A stretch of 64,000 nucleotides of DNA from JAVVPO01 sp036655715 (GCA_036655715.1 JAVVPO010000003.1:19457-83456); one strand, 5' to 3'; positions 1-8,910 are shown, numbered from the stretch's first letter. Numbers and translations are program-made. The notes: generated from the sequence alone by a model not told the origin.

Positions 1-683
1 GATTCTACACCTACTATTTCTTGGTCTGCAAAATAGATAGTATCTAGATTTGGGATACTTCTAATTTGATCCACTACATATCTAATACTTTCATCTGTTT
101 CATTATCCCAAGATTTAACCTGTGGTGAAATAGTATAACCTAGGTTTGCTGCTATTTGTAAATCTTCATAGTTGTATCCAGCACCTGTTGAAACTACAGC
201 TGATGTAGCACTTCCTATTTGAATGAACACTTTGCCGCCAATTTCTACTTTTTCTGCTGGTACGTGTTTTGCTAATAAATTGTGATATATTTTTTCAACG
301 GTTGCATCATCATAAGCTTCTATATAAGTATATTCTCTTTGAATATTAGTAGCTTCTGGATAAAACTTCTCTAGTAAATATCCTTCATGATAAGTTGCAT
401 TGCCCTGTTCTTTATAGTTATAAAACTCACCCCTACTACTAGGTGCTACAGTATTTTCCCTTACAAACAAATTTGTTGCCCCGGCTGCTTTAAACTCACT
501 TAATACTTCCTCAAGTCCCTTCCCCGTTTGCTGTGCTATACTTAGTACATCTGAATATCTAATAGATATCTGTACATCTTTGTAAGCTCTTTCTACTCCA
601 ACTCTTTGAATCCCTATATATCCACATATTAGTAAGGATACAGCTATCATTACACAGATTATACTCTTTACTTGCTTTTTCAT
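1..683 (-). CDS. DUF5693 family membrane-anchored protein (3' end outside window)
   Basis: The reading frame opens at an ATG at 683 preceded by a GGAGGTAGAGATG-type ribosome site and stays open to the window edge, giving 227 N-terminal residues. Residues 7-24 form one hydrophobic segment (signal anchor). The following pattern, a 'VQISIRYSDVLSIAQQTG' stretch, then 'EEVLSEFKAAGATNLFVREN', resembles the N-terminal repeat of DUF5693 proteins, which in Clostridia sit beside polysaccharide pyruvyl transferase CsaB and cell-wall polymer genes. Function is unknown. It lies downstream of the LCP/glycosidase genes on the same strand, so a role in surface polymer assembly is plausible by context only. 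The family call rests on memory of the family and was not searched. Confidence 0.7.
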   Translation of the reverse strand, partial: MKKQVKSIICVMIAVSLLICGYIGIQRVGVERAYKDVQISIRYSDVLSIAQQTGKGLEEVLSEFKAAGATNLFVRENTVAPSSRGEFYNYKEQGNATYHEGYLLEKFYPEATNIQREYTYIEAYDDATVEKIYHNLLAKHVPAEKVEIGGKVFIQIGSATSAVVSTGAGYNYEDLQIAANLGYTISPQVKSWDNETDESIRYVVDQIRSIPNLDTIYFADQEIVGVE

Positions 684-716
684 CTCTACCTCCAACATTT
701 ATCTTTTGTATTTTTA

Positions 717-1145
717 TTATTGGATTTCGTATCCGCCTCTTACCATAAATGTACAATCCTTCTCAGACACCATACCTCTACCATCATCCCTTGGAATAAT
801 CATTAGATGATATCTTGCTATATCCTGTCCACCTACTACATCTACACCATCTGTCATATCCTGTAATCCACCACCAGTAGAATCTACAGCCCTAGCCTTA
901 CCACTTCTAAGAATAATTTCTGTCCCTTGTTTACCTAGTATTACCTCTCCGGCTGGTACAAATACCACCTGATACGTATTATTTTGAGAACTACCACCCA
1001 TTTCCTGTACTTTCTGATCCACATAACTCTTAGTCACAAGCGGATCATTAATAGTCCCCGGCTCCGCACCAAACCCATAAGCCACCGAAGCCATCAAAGT
1101 AACTCCTAGCCCCATCATTATAAGTCTACTATTTTTCTTATTCAT
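717..1145 (-). CDS. small conserved secreted protein of the surface-polymer cluster
   Basis: 142 residues from the ATG at 1145, chosen because an AGGAGGG site lies 10 bases upstream; a GTG seven codons earlier would overlap that site. Residues 8-25 are hydrophobic (signal peptide or anchor). A short linker 'DPLVTKSYVDQKV' is followed by a compact domain with 'AGEVILGKQGTEIILRSGKA' and a C-terminal 'MIIPRDDGRGM...FMVRGGYEIQ'. I recognise this as a clostridial protein of unknown function commonly found near LCP genes; I cannot assign an activity. The start region is duplicated across the adjacent N gap, which is an assembly effect. Confidence 0.75.
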   Translation of the reverse strand: MNKKNSRLIMMGLGVTLMASVAYGFGAEPGTINDPLVTKSYVDQKVQEMGGSSQNNTYQVVFVPAGEVILGKQGTEIILRSGKARAVDSTGGGLQDMTDGVDVVGGQDIARYHLMIIPRDDGRGMVSEKDCTFMVRGGYEIQ

Positions 1146-1330
1146 TCTATTCGTTCCCTCCTCCACACATATTCTNNNNNNNNNNNNNNNNNNNNNNNNN
1201 NNNNNNNNNNNNNNNNNNNNNNNNNNNNNNNNNNNNNNNNNNNNNNNNNNNNNNNNNNNNNNNNNNNNNNNNNNNTAAGTCTACTATTTTTCTTATTCAT
1301 TCTATTCGTTCCCTCCTCCACACATATTCT
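1121..1330. repeat. 100-N scaffold gap flanked by identical 55-base copies
   Basis: Positions 1121-1175 and 1276-1330 are identical, separated by 100 Ns at 1176-1275. An exact 55-base identity touching both gap edges is what remains when two contigs that overlap by one assembler k-mer are joined with a fixed N spacer. The second copy repeats the ribosome site and first codons of the 717-1145 gene and is almost certainly not real duplicated DNA. Confidence 0.9.
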
Positions 1331-1350
1331 TTCATTCTTTTCCAACATAC

Positions 1351-1483
1351 ATAAAGGAATGTCTAAAATTATTGACAACGTAGCCTGAGGTTATAGATAT
1401 TATTTCGGTTTCATGCGTAGTTAGAAAACGAAAAATATCTATAATCTCAGGCGGCCACCCGCCAATTTAGACATTCCCTTTAT
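1351..1483. repeat. nested imperfect inverted repeat, 133 bp
   Basis: Outer arms 1351-1370 and 1464-1483 are complementary apart from single-base indels; inner arms 1383-1401 and 1434-1452 pair over 19 bp with one G:T. The element sits between the stop of the glycosidase-domain gene and the start of the small secreted protein, both on the minus strand. It could be a processing or termination structure, or a small non-autonomous element (MITE-like); there is no good U-run. Confidence 0.7.
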
Positions 1484-1486
1484 AAT

Positions 1487-4321
1487 CTACATCATTCTTT
1501 CGAATGTATAGTAAATACTTCCTTCATGCATCTTGAATTTAAGATACTCTCCATCCTTCGGATTATCTGATGGCACTGCTAACCCATTAACTCTTATATA
1601 TCTAATACCATCTTCTAAGCGTACCTCTTTTTCTATGCCACCTGCATAAACCACAAATATATTCTTGCCAGTTGTTTCTCTTAACTCTTTCAGGTAGTCA
1701 TGTAGTGCCTTACCTTCTCTTGCATCATCAAATTGTGTAAGCGGATTTTTGCCCATTACCATAATGATATTTTTAGCACTTGTTTCTTCAAGACTTTGTT
1801 TCATTTGTGTCCACTGAGAGGCATTGGTCTTTCTAAGTCCTCCACTATCAGTTCCTAAGTATAATACTTTAGTATCTTGATAATCTTGGCTTTGGTATCC
1901 ATTGTTATACACTAAAGTTGGTTTATTAAAGTTCGTATTTACATTAGCTTTTGAAGCTAAAAGAACCATACTTGCATTACTAGTCAACTTATTCGTTATA
2001 CTAGTTACATCTTGATTGCTTAATTTCATACTACTTATGTTTGTTGGTCCTGCTACATTAATCATATAATCATTGCCTGTAGGTGCTGATAATGTTGGTT
2101 TATAGAGTGGGTCATAACGATAGTCATCTCTTACTTGAATGCTTGTACGTTTTTGTAACCCTCTTGTTACCGATAAATGATCCATATAAATAGCACTTTC
2201 ACGCTTAGCCGCATTGCCATTTGTATAAACATATACTTTTGTTATCTTAGCTGGTAATTTAACTTCTTCTGGTATCCATGCACTCTGGTACTTCCAGCCT
2301 TCATAGTTTAAACTATCTGCTAGCTTAAGATAATGTGTTTTACCTGCTGCATCTTCTACTTGAAGCTTCATTGTATCGCCTTGTTTCTTAGCATGTACCC
2401 ACATATTAACTGATCTAGAGTTCTCTGGGATTACTATAGGATTGTTAAATACAGTATATGCTACTTGTTTATTAGCATCTTTATCAAAGGCATAAGTCAT
2501 CTTGAGAGATTGATTCCCATGGTATTTTATATCTTTAGACGGCTCTATTTTCCCTTTAACAGTTGTCGTATCCCCTGCCCATTTACCATTTTCCGCCTCA
2601 AAAGAATCAATAGCTACAACAGATTCTCCTACTGTAATGCCCACTGTTCCTACTGCACTATTGTACTTAGCAGTAAGTAAGGCTACATCTTTTCCTTTAG
2701 TCGTTACTGTGTTTCCAGTAACTGATACGCTTCCTGCACTACTTGTCCATTGTACTTTTTCAGGTGTAAGTGGAATTTTGTATCCTTGTTTATCCACACC
2801 ATAAATTTGTACTTTGCCCGTACTATTTTCATCTATTTGCATACTAGATGGTTCTATGTAAAGACCTACAGGACTATTGGTCACTGTAATCTCTGTTGCA
2901 ACTTGTACGCCGCCGCTTTCTGCTACGACTAATCCTTTTCCCTCTGATTCTGGATAGAATGCAAGTCCTTTCCAAGTACCCGTTACGCCTGTAACTGATA
3001 GTTTAAGAGAACCTGGATCTACTGTAAGTGGATTATCATTTTCATCTGTACCTGTTACATTAAATGTAATGCCTTCACCTATAAATGTTCTATCTCTATT
3101 TGCTTTTATGTATAGTTTACTTAATGACCCTTTAGGTGTGGTACTAAACACCCCTATGCCATTAGTTACTTTTCTCTCTACTTTATCAGAAGGACTATTT
3201 TGTACGGTTATGCTACTTGTTCCTTCATTTCTAGCTACTAATGTTGTTGAACCACCTCCATCTAGATACATCGCATCTTTCACACCATATTTTGAAAGAA
3301 TATCTGCTAATTCTGCATGATTAGCTCCTAGAGTATTATTACGTCCATCAATTGTAATAAGTAATACTTCCTCTGGTGTGTTAGTTGTAGCTACAATAGT
3401 TCTTGGCGCTCTTGAATTTGGATCTACCTTATGAGCCGAACCCGTATAGGCCTGGCCATTTTTCATAATAAGGCCTCCCCCACCTATTCCCATCTGCATA
3501 TTTTCTACTGCATCTATTACTTGGTTATTAAGGGATATATTTTCTTCAACTCTAACAACTTCAGAGGCTTTAATAATCGGATAATAAGTTGCTGCATCTT
3601 TTGTACTTAAGATGATAGCCTTTGCACCTTTTGGTATAGCTACTACTTCATCTTGTAAAGAAAGATAAGTTGCCTCTTTATCTTGTATTAAAATAGTATA
3701 AACGCCTTCGCCTCTATATTTATTAACAAGTGAAGCATTATCGTTGTAATATCTACCATCTACAATAATAGGCCTACTTAATGATCCAGGCATAGTATTA
3801 TAGGTATTCGCATCAAACAGTTCTATATCGTCTGCTACCACACCAATTGTTAGACCATAATAGTCTATAAGTACGTTATTACTCTCATTTAACATAAAGG
3901 TTGCCATATGTTTGGCAGGCCCTAATGTACCATATTTATAATTGTATCCATGTTTAAGTTCACCATCTTCTATAACAGTTCCAAAACTTGGTGCATAGGC
4001 TGCTTTCATATCAAAGAAATCTGCATTGACACCTGCTACCGCACCACTTTCATTTACCATTTGTAAAACTGTTTTTCTCTCCCCTAGAGTACTCGACTCG
4101 ATAGGTGCTATCTTTACATTATCACTTCCAAGGTTAATCTTTAATAAATTGATATCTTGCCAACCTACATCAGTTAGCACTTCCTCTGATATCAGTTTAA
4201 CCCCCTTAGTTACTGTCTGTTCTATTCTCTGTGTATGAAGTATCTGTCCATATACTGCTGAAGCACTACTTGTAAATATCAAACTGGCCATAAGTATTGA
4301 CATTAATTTTCTTGATTTCAT
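1487..4321 (-). CDS. secreted phosphodiester glycosidase (NAGPA-like) multidomain protein
   Basis: 944 residues from the ATG at 4321, which follows an AGGAGGA site by five bases; an upstream start ten codons earlier lacks one. A signal peptide occupies residues 1-26. Residues about 60-395 carry the NAGPA / phosphodiester glycosidase (DUF2233) fold signatures: GVNADFFD (97-104), a GIGGGG loop (279-284), RAPRTI (304-309) and the hallmark LDGGGSTT (353-360). Then come Ig-like modules (about 400-580), a carbohydrate-binding-like region with a MWVHAKK strand, and a C-terminal domain of roughly 200 residues resembling a calcineurin-like phosphoesterase fold lacking clear metal motifs. Family members cleave sugar phosphodiesters; the substrate here is probably a wall or exopolysaccharide linkage. 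It lies 38 bases downstream of an LCP ligase gene and probably shares its transcript. Confidence 0.85.
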   Translation of the reverse strand: MKSRKLMSILMASLIFTSSASAVYGQILHTQRIEQTVTKGVKLISEEVLTDVGWQDINLLKINLGSDNVKIAPIESSTLGERKTVLQMVNESGAVAGVNADFFDMKAAYAPSFGTVIEDGELKHGYNYKYGTLGPAKHMATFMLNESNNVLIDYYGLTIGVVADDIELFDANTYNTMPGSLSRPIIVDGRYYNDNASLVNKYRGEGVYTILIQDKEATYLSLQDEVVAIPKGAKAIILSTKDAATYYPIIKASEVVRVEENISLNNQVIDAVENMQMGIGGGGLIMKNGQAYTGSAHKVDPNSRAPRTIVATTNTPEEVLLITIDGRNNTLGANHAELADILSKYGVKDAMYLDGGGSTTLVARNEGTSSITVQNSPSDKVERKVTNGIGVFSTTPKGSLSKLYIKANRDRTFIGEGITFNVTGTDENDNPLTVDPGSLKLSVTGVTGTWKGLAFYPESEGKGLVVAESGGVQVATEITVTNSPVGLYIEPSSMQIDENSTGKVQIYGVDKQGYKIPLTPEKVQWTSSAGSVSVTGNTVTTKGKDVALLTAKYNSAVGTVGITVGESVVAIDSFEAENGKWAGDTTTVKGKIEPSKDIKYHGNQSLKMTYAFDKDANKQVAYTVFNNPIVIPENSRSVNMWVHAKKQGDTMKLQVEDAAGKTHYLKLADSLNYEGWKYQSAWIPEEVKLPAKITKVYVYTNGNAAKRESAIYMDHLSVTRGLQKRTSIQVRDDYRYDPLYKPTLSAPTGNDYMINVAGPTNISSMKLSNQDVTSITNKLTSNASMVLLASKANVNTNFNKPTLVYNNGYQSQDYQDTKVLYLGTDSGGLRKTNASQWTQMKQSLEETSAKNIIMVMGKNPLTQFDDAREGKALHDYLKELRETTGKNIFVVYAGGIEKEVRLEDGIRYIRVNGLAVPSDNPKDGEYLKFKMHEGSIYYTFERMM

Positions 4322-4359
4322 ATGATTCCTCCTTCTAGAACTCCCAGTCATAACCCTTT

Positions 4360-5655
4360 TTAGTTATCCAACCCCAATACAATTTGAATATCATAACTTA
4401 AGTTCGTGTTACTTACAACAACGCACTTAGGATAATATTCTTTAAACTGCTCCGCAAGCTTTGTATCCTTAGCATATACAGTTGTAGTTGCTACATCACT
4501 TGTACTATAGTTTCCTATATTATTTATGGTATATCCGGATTCTTCTAATCTTCCTTTTTCTACACCTGCAACTCCTGTTACACCTGTACCATTCAAGATT
4601 TCTACACTTACTGTTTTATCTATTTTTATTTCTTTAGTAACTGTTTCTTCGCCTGCTGGTACAGTATCATTAAATACGCTATCTAAAAATGCATCCATTT
4701 GGCTCTCATCTGGGAAGAAATATGAAACACCATTTTCGTAAGCTCCCTCTCCTGGGATAATTTCAAAAGCTAAATTTTCTAAGTCAAAGCTAGTAAGGTA
4801 CTTATAGTATTGTGTTATCTCTGTTAGAGCAATATCCGTTTGCACAGAATCAAATAGAATGTTAACTAACTTAGGTATCTTCGTAATGATACTTGGGCTT
4901 ATTACCTTCTTTGCAAATGCTTCTAGGAACAATTGTTGTGTTCTAACACGAGCTACATCACCTTCTGGATAACGTCTAAATCTAATAAGCTGCTCTGCTT
5001 GCTCTCCATCTAGATGTTGCTCGCCTTCTTTTAAGTTAATGTATAAATCTGCTGCATTATCTGTATAATACATATCTTGTGGTACATACATATCTACACC
5101 ACCCACAGCATCTACAATTTCTTTAAATGCGTCAATGCTTACAACAACATAATTATCTATTTTGATGCTAAGCATATTTTCAATTTGATTAATTGTATAC
5201 TCACGGATATTTTCAATCCCACCATAAGCTGTCATCTCATTAATTTTAGATACAGAAACCGGATAATTGCCATCCGCTTTTAATTTGGCTTTTTGGTCCT
5301 CTGTCCAGATCACCTTTGTATCACGTGGTATAGATACTACCTTCGCTTTATTGGTCTCACTATTAAAGTTAACTACAAAGAGCACATCTGTCCTGTATCC
5401 ATCTTTATCTACACCAAAAACAGCTAGATTTTTATTAATCTTCTTTGGCTTACCTGTTAACTTATCTATTAACTCAGTACCTTCACTACTACCATCACTT
5501 ACACCATTATTTTCGTGTATGAAGTTATTATAAGCCCATACTACGCCACCCACTAAAACTGCACATACAACTAAAGTGACTGCCATTATCTTGAAAAATA
5601 ATTTAATAAGTTGATTTTTTTGATTTTTTTTCAACTTGCTTTTTTTCTCACTCAT
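4360..5655 (-). CDS. LCP family protein with C-terminal LytR_C domain
   Basis: 431 residues. A lysine-rich cytoplasmic tail and a transmembrane helix at residues 20-42 are followed by the LytR-CpsA-Psr catalytic domain: GVDKDGYRTD (81-90), SIPRDTKV (108-115) and the arginine-rich block IRFRRYPEGDVARVR. LCP enzymes transfer undecaprenyl-linked polymers such as teichoic acids or capsule onto peptidoglycan at the outer membrane face. The last 80 residues contain VEILNGTGVTGVAG, typical of LytR_C. An AGGAGTG site precedes the ATG. It is followed by the NAGPA-like gene, pairing a polymer ligase with a possible polymer-cleaving enzyme. Confidence 0.93.
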   Translation of the reverse strand: MSEKKSKLKKNQKNQLIKLFFKIMAVTLVVCAVLVGGVVWAYNNFIHENNGVSDGSSEGTELIDKLTGKPKKINKNLAVFGVDKDGYRTDVLFVVNFNSETNKAKVVSIPRDTKVIWTEDQKAKLKADGNYPVSVSKINEMTAYGGIENIREYTINQIENMLSIKIDNYVVVSIDAFKEIVDAVGGVDMYVPQDMYYTDNAADLYINLKEGEQHLDGEQAEQLIRFRRYPEGDVARVRTQQLFLEAFAKKVISPSIITKIPKLVNILFDSVQTDIALTEITQYYKYLTSFDLENLAFEIIPGEGAYENGVSYFFPDESQMDAFLDSVFNDTVPAGEETVTKEIKIDKTVSVEILNGTGVTGVAGVEKGRLEESGYTINNIGNYSTSDVATTTVYAKDTKLAEQFKEYYPKCVVVSNTNLSYDIQIVLGLDN

Positions 5656-5964
5656 ATTCTTTCACTCCTATATTATTATCCAAAGGATCATTTTTAAATT
5701 GTACTATTGGAGTTTGAAAGTCTTCCCATTTTATTTAGACGTACGAAATTTAGCAAGAGTTTCATTTCATCCTTGCTTTTTATCATTTCGACTTTTAAAA
5801 GACTTCGTCCCCCGAAAAAGCACTCTATCTGTTATAATACCATACTTAATGTCAAAAATAAAAGTATTTGTCTTTTCCACACTACTACTATATTATGAAT
5901 GTAGTATGTTCTATTTTTGAATATGTATTAAACAATTTACGATTTTTTAAGCAATTCTTAAAAA
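5656..5964 (-). promoter_or_regulatory. LCP upstream region with candidate extended -10 promoter
   Basis: About 310 bases between the two LCP genes hold no credible gene. On the minus strand a TGGTATTAT extended -10 lies at 5834-5842; a TTGACA at 5850-5855 is too close to be its -35 partner. This leaves an AT-rich leader of roughly 170 nt before the LCP start, with short stems that I cannot match to a known riboswitch class. Confidence 0.4.
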
Positions 5965-5993
5965 AATAAAGCCTCTTATTAAGAAGCTTTATT
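5960..5993 (-). terminator. intrinsic terminator after the upstream LCP gene
   Basis: A hairpin at 5965-5993 pairs AATAAAGC with GCTTTATT around a short loop, and reads into a run of seven Us on the minus strand. It overlaps the stop codon of the gene ending at 5989. Confidence 0.8.
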
Positions 5994-7011
5994 CATATAG
6001 TTCACTAAAGAATAACTTATTCACCAATTCTTCTATTTCTTCTAAGTCTGCTATATAGTACGAAATATTATTTTCATACCTATCTATTCCAGGCAACATA
6101 TAAAAACTTAAGTTATTTATGTCAAATGCTTTGATATATGGATAATACTCAGTAAGTTCTAATAAGGAAACATCTGTTTTAATTGAAGTTAGTAATACAG
6201 GAATAATCTTAGGAAGTTTAGTAATGATTTCTGGAGTAAGTACTTTTTTGGCAAATGCTTGTAAGAACTTTTGCTGTACCTTGATTCTGCCTAAATCTCC
6301 ATCTAGATAATCCCTGTATCTTACCAACTGCTCCGCCTTGTCTCCGTCTAGCAGTTGCATTCCAGGATATAAATCAATATGCAAATTCTGTGCATAGTCA
6401 TCCTTTTTCATACGTTCTGTCACCTCAAACTCTACCCCACCTATAGCATCTATAATCTCTCTAAATGCACTGGTACTTATAACAGCGTAGTTATCTATTT
6501 TAATCCCTAATATGTTTTCTAATTCTCTTACAGTCAATTCTCTAACTTGCTCTATTCCTCCCCATGCTGTCATTTCATTGATTTTACTTGTTGTTACCCA
6601 CGCATTATGTTTAGGTAGTAAACTTCTTTGATCTGATTTCCAATCCACCTTTGTATCTCGTGGGACTGATATCACACTGACTTTATTCGTTTCACTATTA
6701 AAATTCGCTACTAATACTACATCTGTTCTTAAGCCTTCTACATCTGTTCCAAATATAGCTACTGTTTTATTCACTCGCTTATCCAGTTGTAGTAATTTTT
6801 TCTCATCCAGCTCCTTTTCAGACTCTGTTATGAGATTATCTTGTTGATTTTCTACTTTTGCACTCATAGCCTTTACCCCATCATCATGAATAAAAGTATT
6901 ATAAACCATCGCACCTATCCCAGCACCCATTATAAATACGATCAAAGTAATTCCCATAGCTGATAGAAATATTTTCAATAACTTTCTCTTCCGTGATTTT
7001 ACCTTACCCAT
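5989..7011 (-). CDS. LCP family protein, short form without LytR_C
   Basis: 340 residues: basic N-terminal tail, transmembrane helix at 13-38, then the LCP domain with GTDVEGLRTD (88-97), SVPRDT (115-120) and the YRDYLDGDLGRI block. It is clearly paralogous to the LCP protein encoded 330 bases downstream (shared KINEMTA-GGIE, NYAVIS/NYVVVS and AFAKKV stretches) but ends right after the catalytic domain. The paralogues are separated by a terminator and a candidate promoter, so they may be expressed independently. Expected role: attachment of a cell-wall polymer to peptidoglycan. Confidence 0.92.
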   Translation of the reverse strand: MGKVKSRKRKLLKIFLSAMGITLIVFIMGAGIGAMVYNTFIHDDGVKAMSAKVENQQDNLITESEKELDEKKLLQLDKRVNKTVAIFGTDVEGLRTDVVLVANFNSETNKVSVISVPRDTKVDWKSDQRSLLPKHNAWVTTSKINEMTAWGGIEQVRELTVRELENILGIKIDNYAVISTSAFREIIDAIGGVEFEVTERMKKDDYAQNLHIDLYPGMQLLDGDKAEQLVRYRDYLDGDLGRIKVQQKFLQAFAKKVLTPEIITKLPKIIPVLLTSIKTDVSLLELTEYYPYIKAFDINNLSFYMLPGIDRYENNISYYIADLEEIEELVNKLFFSELYE

Positions 7012-7128
7012 TGTTTTGCTCCCCCTAAATCTATACTCTTTTTCTAAGCCCCTTATCTTTTTACAAGCTTATTATTTTTCTATTTCAACTTCTGCTTCCA
7101 CAGATTTTTTGTATTTAAATTTGTAATT

Positions 7129-7153
7129 TATGGTACTATAATATAGTACCATA
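7129..7153. promoter_or_regulatory. 25-bp palindrome overlapping a TATAAT box
   Basis: Twelve-base arms (TATGGTACTATA and its complement) flank one central base. A TATAAT hexamer at 7137-7142 lies inside, 109 bases before the endonuclease IV start, in the divergent region between it and the LCP gene. It looks like an operator over a promoter; no clear -35 is seen. Confidence 0.55.
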
Positions 7154-7250
7154 TTATCAAATAGTTATCAGAAAATTATACTATTAAATCTTTTATTTGT
7201 AAATGACAGTAACTTATCCTATGGATATTTTAAGGAAGGACATTATTACT

Positions 7251-8120
7251 ATGTTAAAAATCGGATCTCACGTTTCTATGTCTGGTGGTTTAATTGCTGC
7301 CGCTAAAGAAGCTTATTCTTATGGCGCCAATACTTTTATGATTTATACTGGTGCTCCTCAAAATACAAAACGTTCACCTATTGAAAAACTAAAGGTTGAA
7401 GAAGGCCATGCATTTATGAATGCTCATGGTATGGGGGATATCGTTATCCATGCACCTTATATTATCAATATGGCTTCTTGCAAAGAAGATACTTATCAGC
7501 TTGCAAAAGACTTTCTTGCAATGGAGCTGGACAGAACGGCTAGAATGGGCTCAAATTATCTTGTACTTCATCCTGGTTGTTTTACTACTTCTACATTAGA
7601 AGAAGGTATTAATCGCATTGCAGATGGTTTAAATGAAGTTTTAACTGAGCATACTTCTCCTATAGTATGTCTCGAAACAATGGCTGGTAAAGGAACTGAA
7701 ATCGGCAGAAATTTTGAAGAATTAAAAGCTATCATAGATAAGGTTCATCTTAAAGACAAAATAGGTGTATGCCTTGATACTTGTCATGTTCATGATAGTG
7801 GTTATGATATTGTTAATCAATTCGATGAAGTTATTGCTGAATTTGATAAGATCATAGGCCTTGATAAACTTAAAGTTTTTCATATAAATGGTTCACTTAA
7901 TCCAAGAGGAGCTAAGAAAGATCGTCATGCTAACTTAGGTGCCCACGAAGAAAATCCTCGTGGTAAAGACTATATCGGTAAAGAAGCTCTTTATCGTATT
8001 GTCAATCATCCTGTATGTGATAACAAACCAGTTATCCTTGAGACTCCTTGGCTTGATAAGACAACTAATCTTTATAAGGATGAAATTGCCTATCTGAAAG
8101 GAGAAAAAAATGAAATTTAA
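7251..8120 (+). CDS. nfo: endonuclease IV (AP endonuclease)
   Basis: 289 residues from the ATG at 7251, chosen for the AAGGAAGGA site 11 bases upstream; an in-frame ATG at 7203 has none. The protein has the three-zinc AP-endonuclease-2 signatures: HAPY, LHPG, CLETMAGKG, CLDTCHVHDSGYD, FHINGS with KDRHANLG, and a terminal ILETPW, covering the conserved His/Asp/Glu ligands. The enzyme nicks DNA 5' of abasic sites in base excision repair in the cytoplasm. The last codons overlap the next gene by 11 bases, so the two are translationally coupled. Confidence 0.96.
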   Translation: MLKIGSHVSMSGGLIAAAKEAYSYGANTFMIYTGAPQNTKRSPIEKLKVEEGHAFMNAHGMGDIVIHAPYIINMASCKEDTYQLAKDFLAMELDRTARMGSNYLVLHPGCFTTSTLEEGINRIADGLNEVLTEHTSPIVCLETMAGKGTEIGRNFEELKAIIDKVHLKDKIGVCLDTCHVHDSGYDIVNQFDEVIAEFDKIIGLDKLKVFHINGSLNPRGAKKDRHANLGAHEENPRGKDYIGKEALYRIVNHPVCDNKPVILETPWLDKTTNLYKDEIAYLKGEKNEI

Positions 8121-8853
8121 GGACCAAATAGTCCTAGTTACAGGTTCATCTAGAGGCATTGGTAAGGCTATTGCTTTAGATTTTGCTAAGCAAGGTGCTC
8201 TTGTTGTTTTAAATGGTTATAAAAATAAAGGAGCCTTATTAGCTACCTATGATGAATTCATACAGGCTGGCTACAAAGTTCTTTATTACTTAGGTGATGT
8301 ATCTACTTTTGAAATAGCCCAAGACCTATTCAATTATATCCACCAGGTTACCTCTAGCCATCCTCATATTATCATCAATAATGCAGGTATTAGCTATAGT
8401 GGTCTCTTTACAGATACCATTCCTTCTCTATGGCATCAAATTATGCAAACCAATTTAAATTCCGCCTATAATTGTTCCTTTTTAGGTATTCCTTCTATGA
8501 TTAGAGAGCACAAAGGTATTATTATTAATATTTCTTCTATTTGGGGCAATGTAGGTGCCTCTTGTGAAGTAGCCTATTCTACTAGTAAAAGTGCACTTAA
8601 TGGCTTTACTAAGTCCTTAGCGAAGGAACTCGGCCCTTCTAATATCCGTGTCAATGCCATCTCTTGCGGTTGGATTGATACAGATATGAATGCTTGTTAC
8701 AGTAGTGAAGATAAAGAAAATTTTATCGCCGAAGTTCCGCTCATGCGTACTGGCACGTCACAAGATGTTGCACAAACCTGCCTCTATCTTGCTTCTGATG
8801 CATCAGCCTACATGACTGGTCAAATCCTCACCTTAGATGGTGGATTATTATAA
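8110..8853 (+). CDS. SDR family oxidoreductase, FabG-like
   Basis: 247 residues with the classical short-chain dehydrogenase pattern: nucleotide-binding TGSSRGIG (11-18), NNAG (90-93), N115, and catalytic S143, Y156, K160 in the YSTSK block, then a C-terminal ILTLDGG. It resembles 3-oxoacyl-ACP reductase FabG, but there are no fatty-acid genes around it, so the substrate is open. An AAAGGAG site inside the end of nfo drives it. A strong bidirectional terminator follows three bases after the stop. Confidence 0.85.
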   Translation: MKFKDQIVLVTGSSRGIGKAIALDFAKQGALVVLNGYKNKGALLATYDEFIQAGYKVLYYLGDVSTFEIAQDLFNYIHQVTSSHPHIIINNAGISYSGLFTDTIPSLWHQIMQTNLNSAYNCSFLGIPSMIREHKGIIINISSIWGNVGASCEVAYSTSKSALNGFTKSLAKELGPSNIRVNAISCGWIDTDMNACYSSEDKENFIAEVPLMRTGTSQDVAQTCLYLASDASAYMTGQILTLDGGLL

Positions 8854-8855
8854 CT

Positions 8856-8910
8856 TATGCTATCAAAAAATGTCCTAGGAATATTTCCTAGGACATTTTT
8901 TGATAGCATA
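8856..8910. terminator. bidirectional terminator, 26-bp perfect stem
   Basis: Arms 8856-8881 and 8885-8910 are perfectly complementary around a three-base loop; each arm contains an A6/T6 tract, so the structure can end transcripts from the SDR gene on the plus strand and from the other side as well. Confidence 0.9.

Noticed and set aside
1142..1378. Reading frame running through the Ns near 1.2 kb, partly duplicating the start of the small secreted protein
   Set aside because: It exists only because the 55-base contig overlap is written twice around an artificial gap.
2790..2798. Another TTATCCACA DnaA-type box
   Set aside because: Single site inside a coding region; expected by chance at this base composition.
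2465..2932. Plus-strand frames opposite the glycosidase-domain gene
   Set aside because: Antisense shadows of a well-supported gene with no ribosome site or recognisable domain.
5656..5964. A riboswitch in the leader between the LCP genes
   Set aside because: Only short stems and no conserved core that I can match to a known class.
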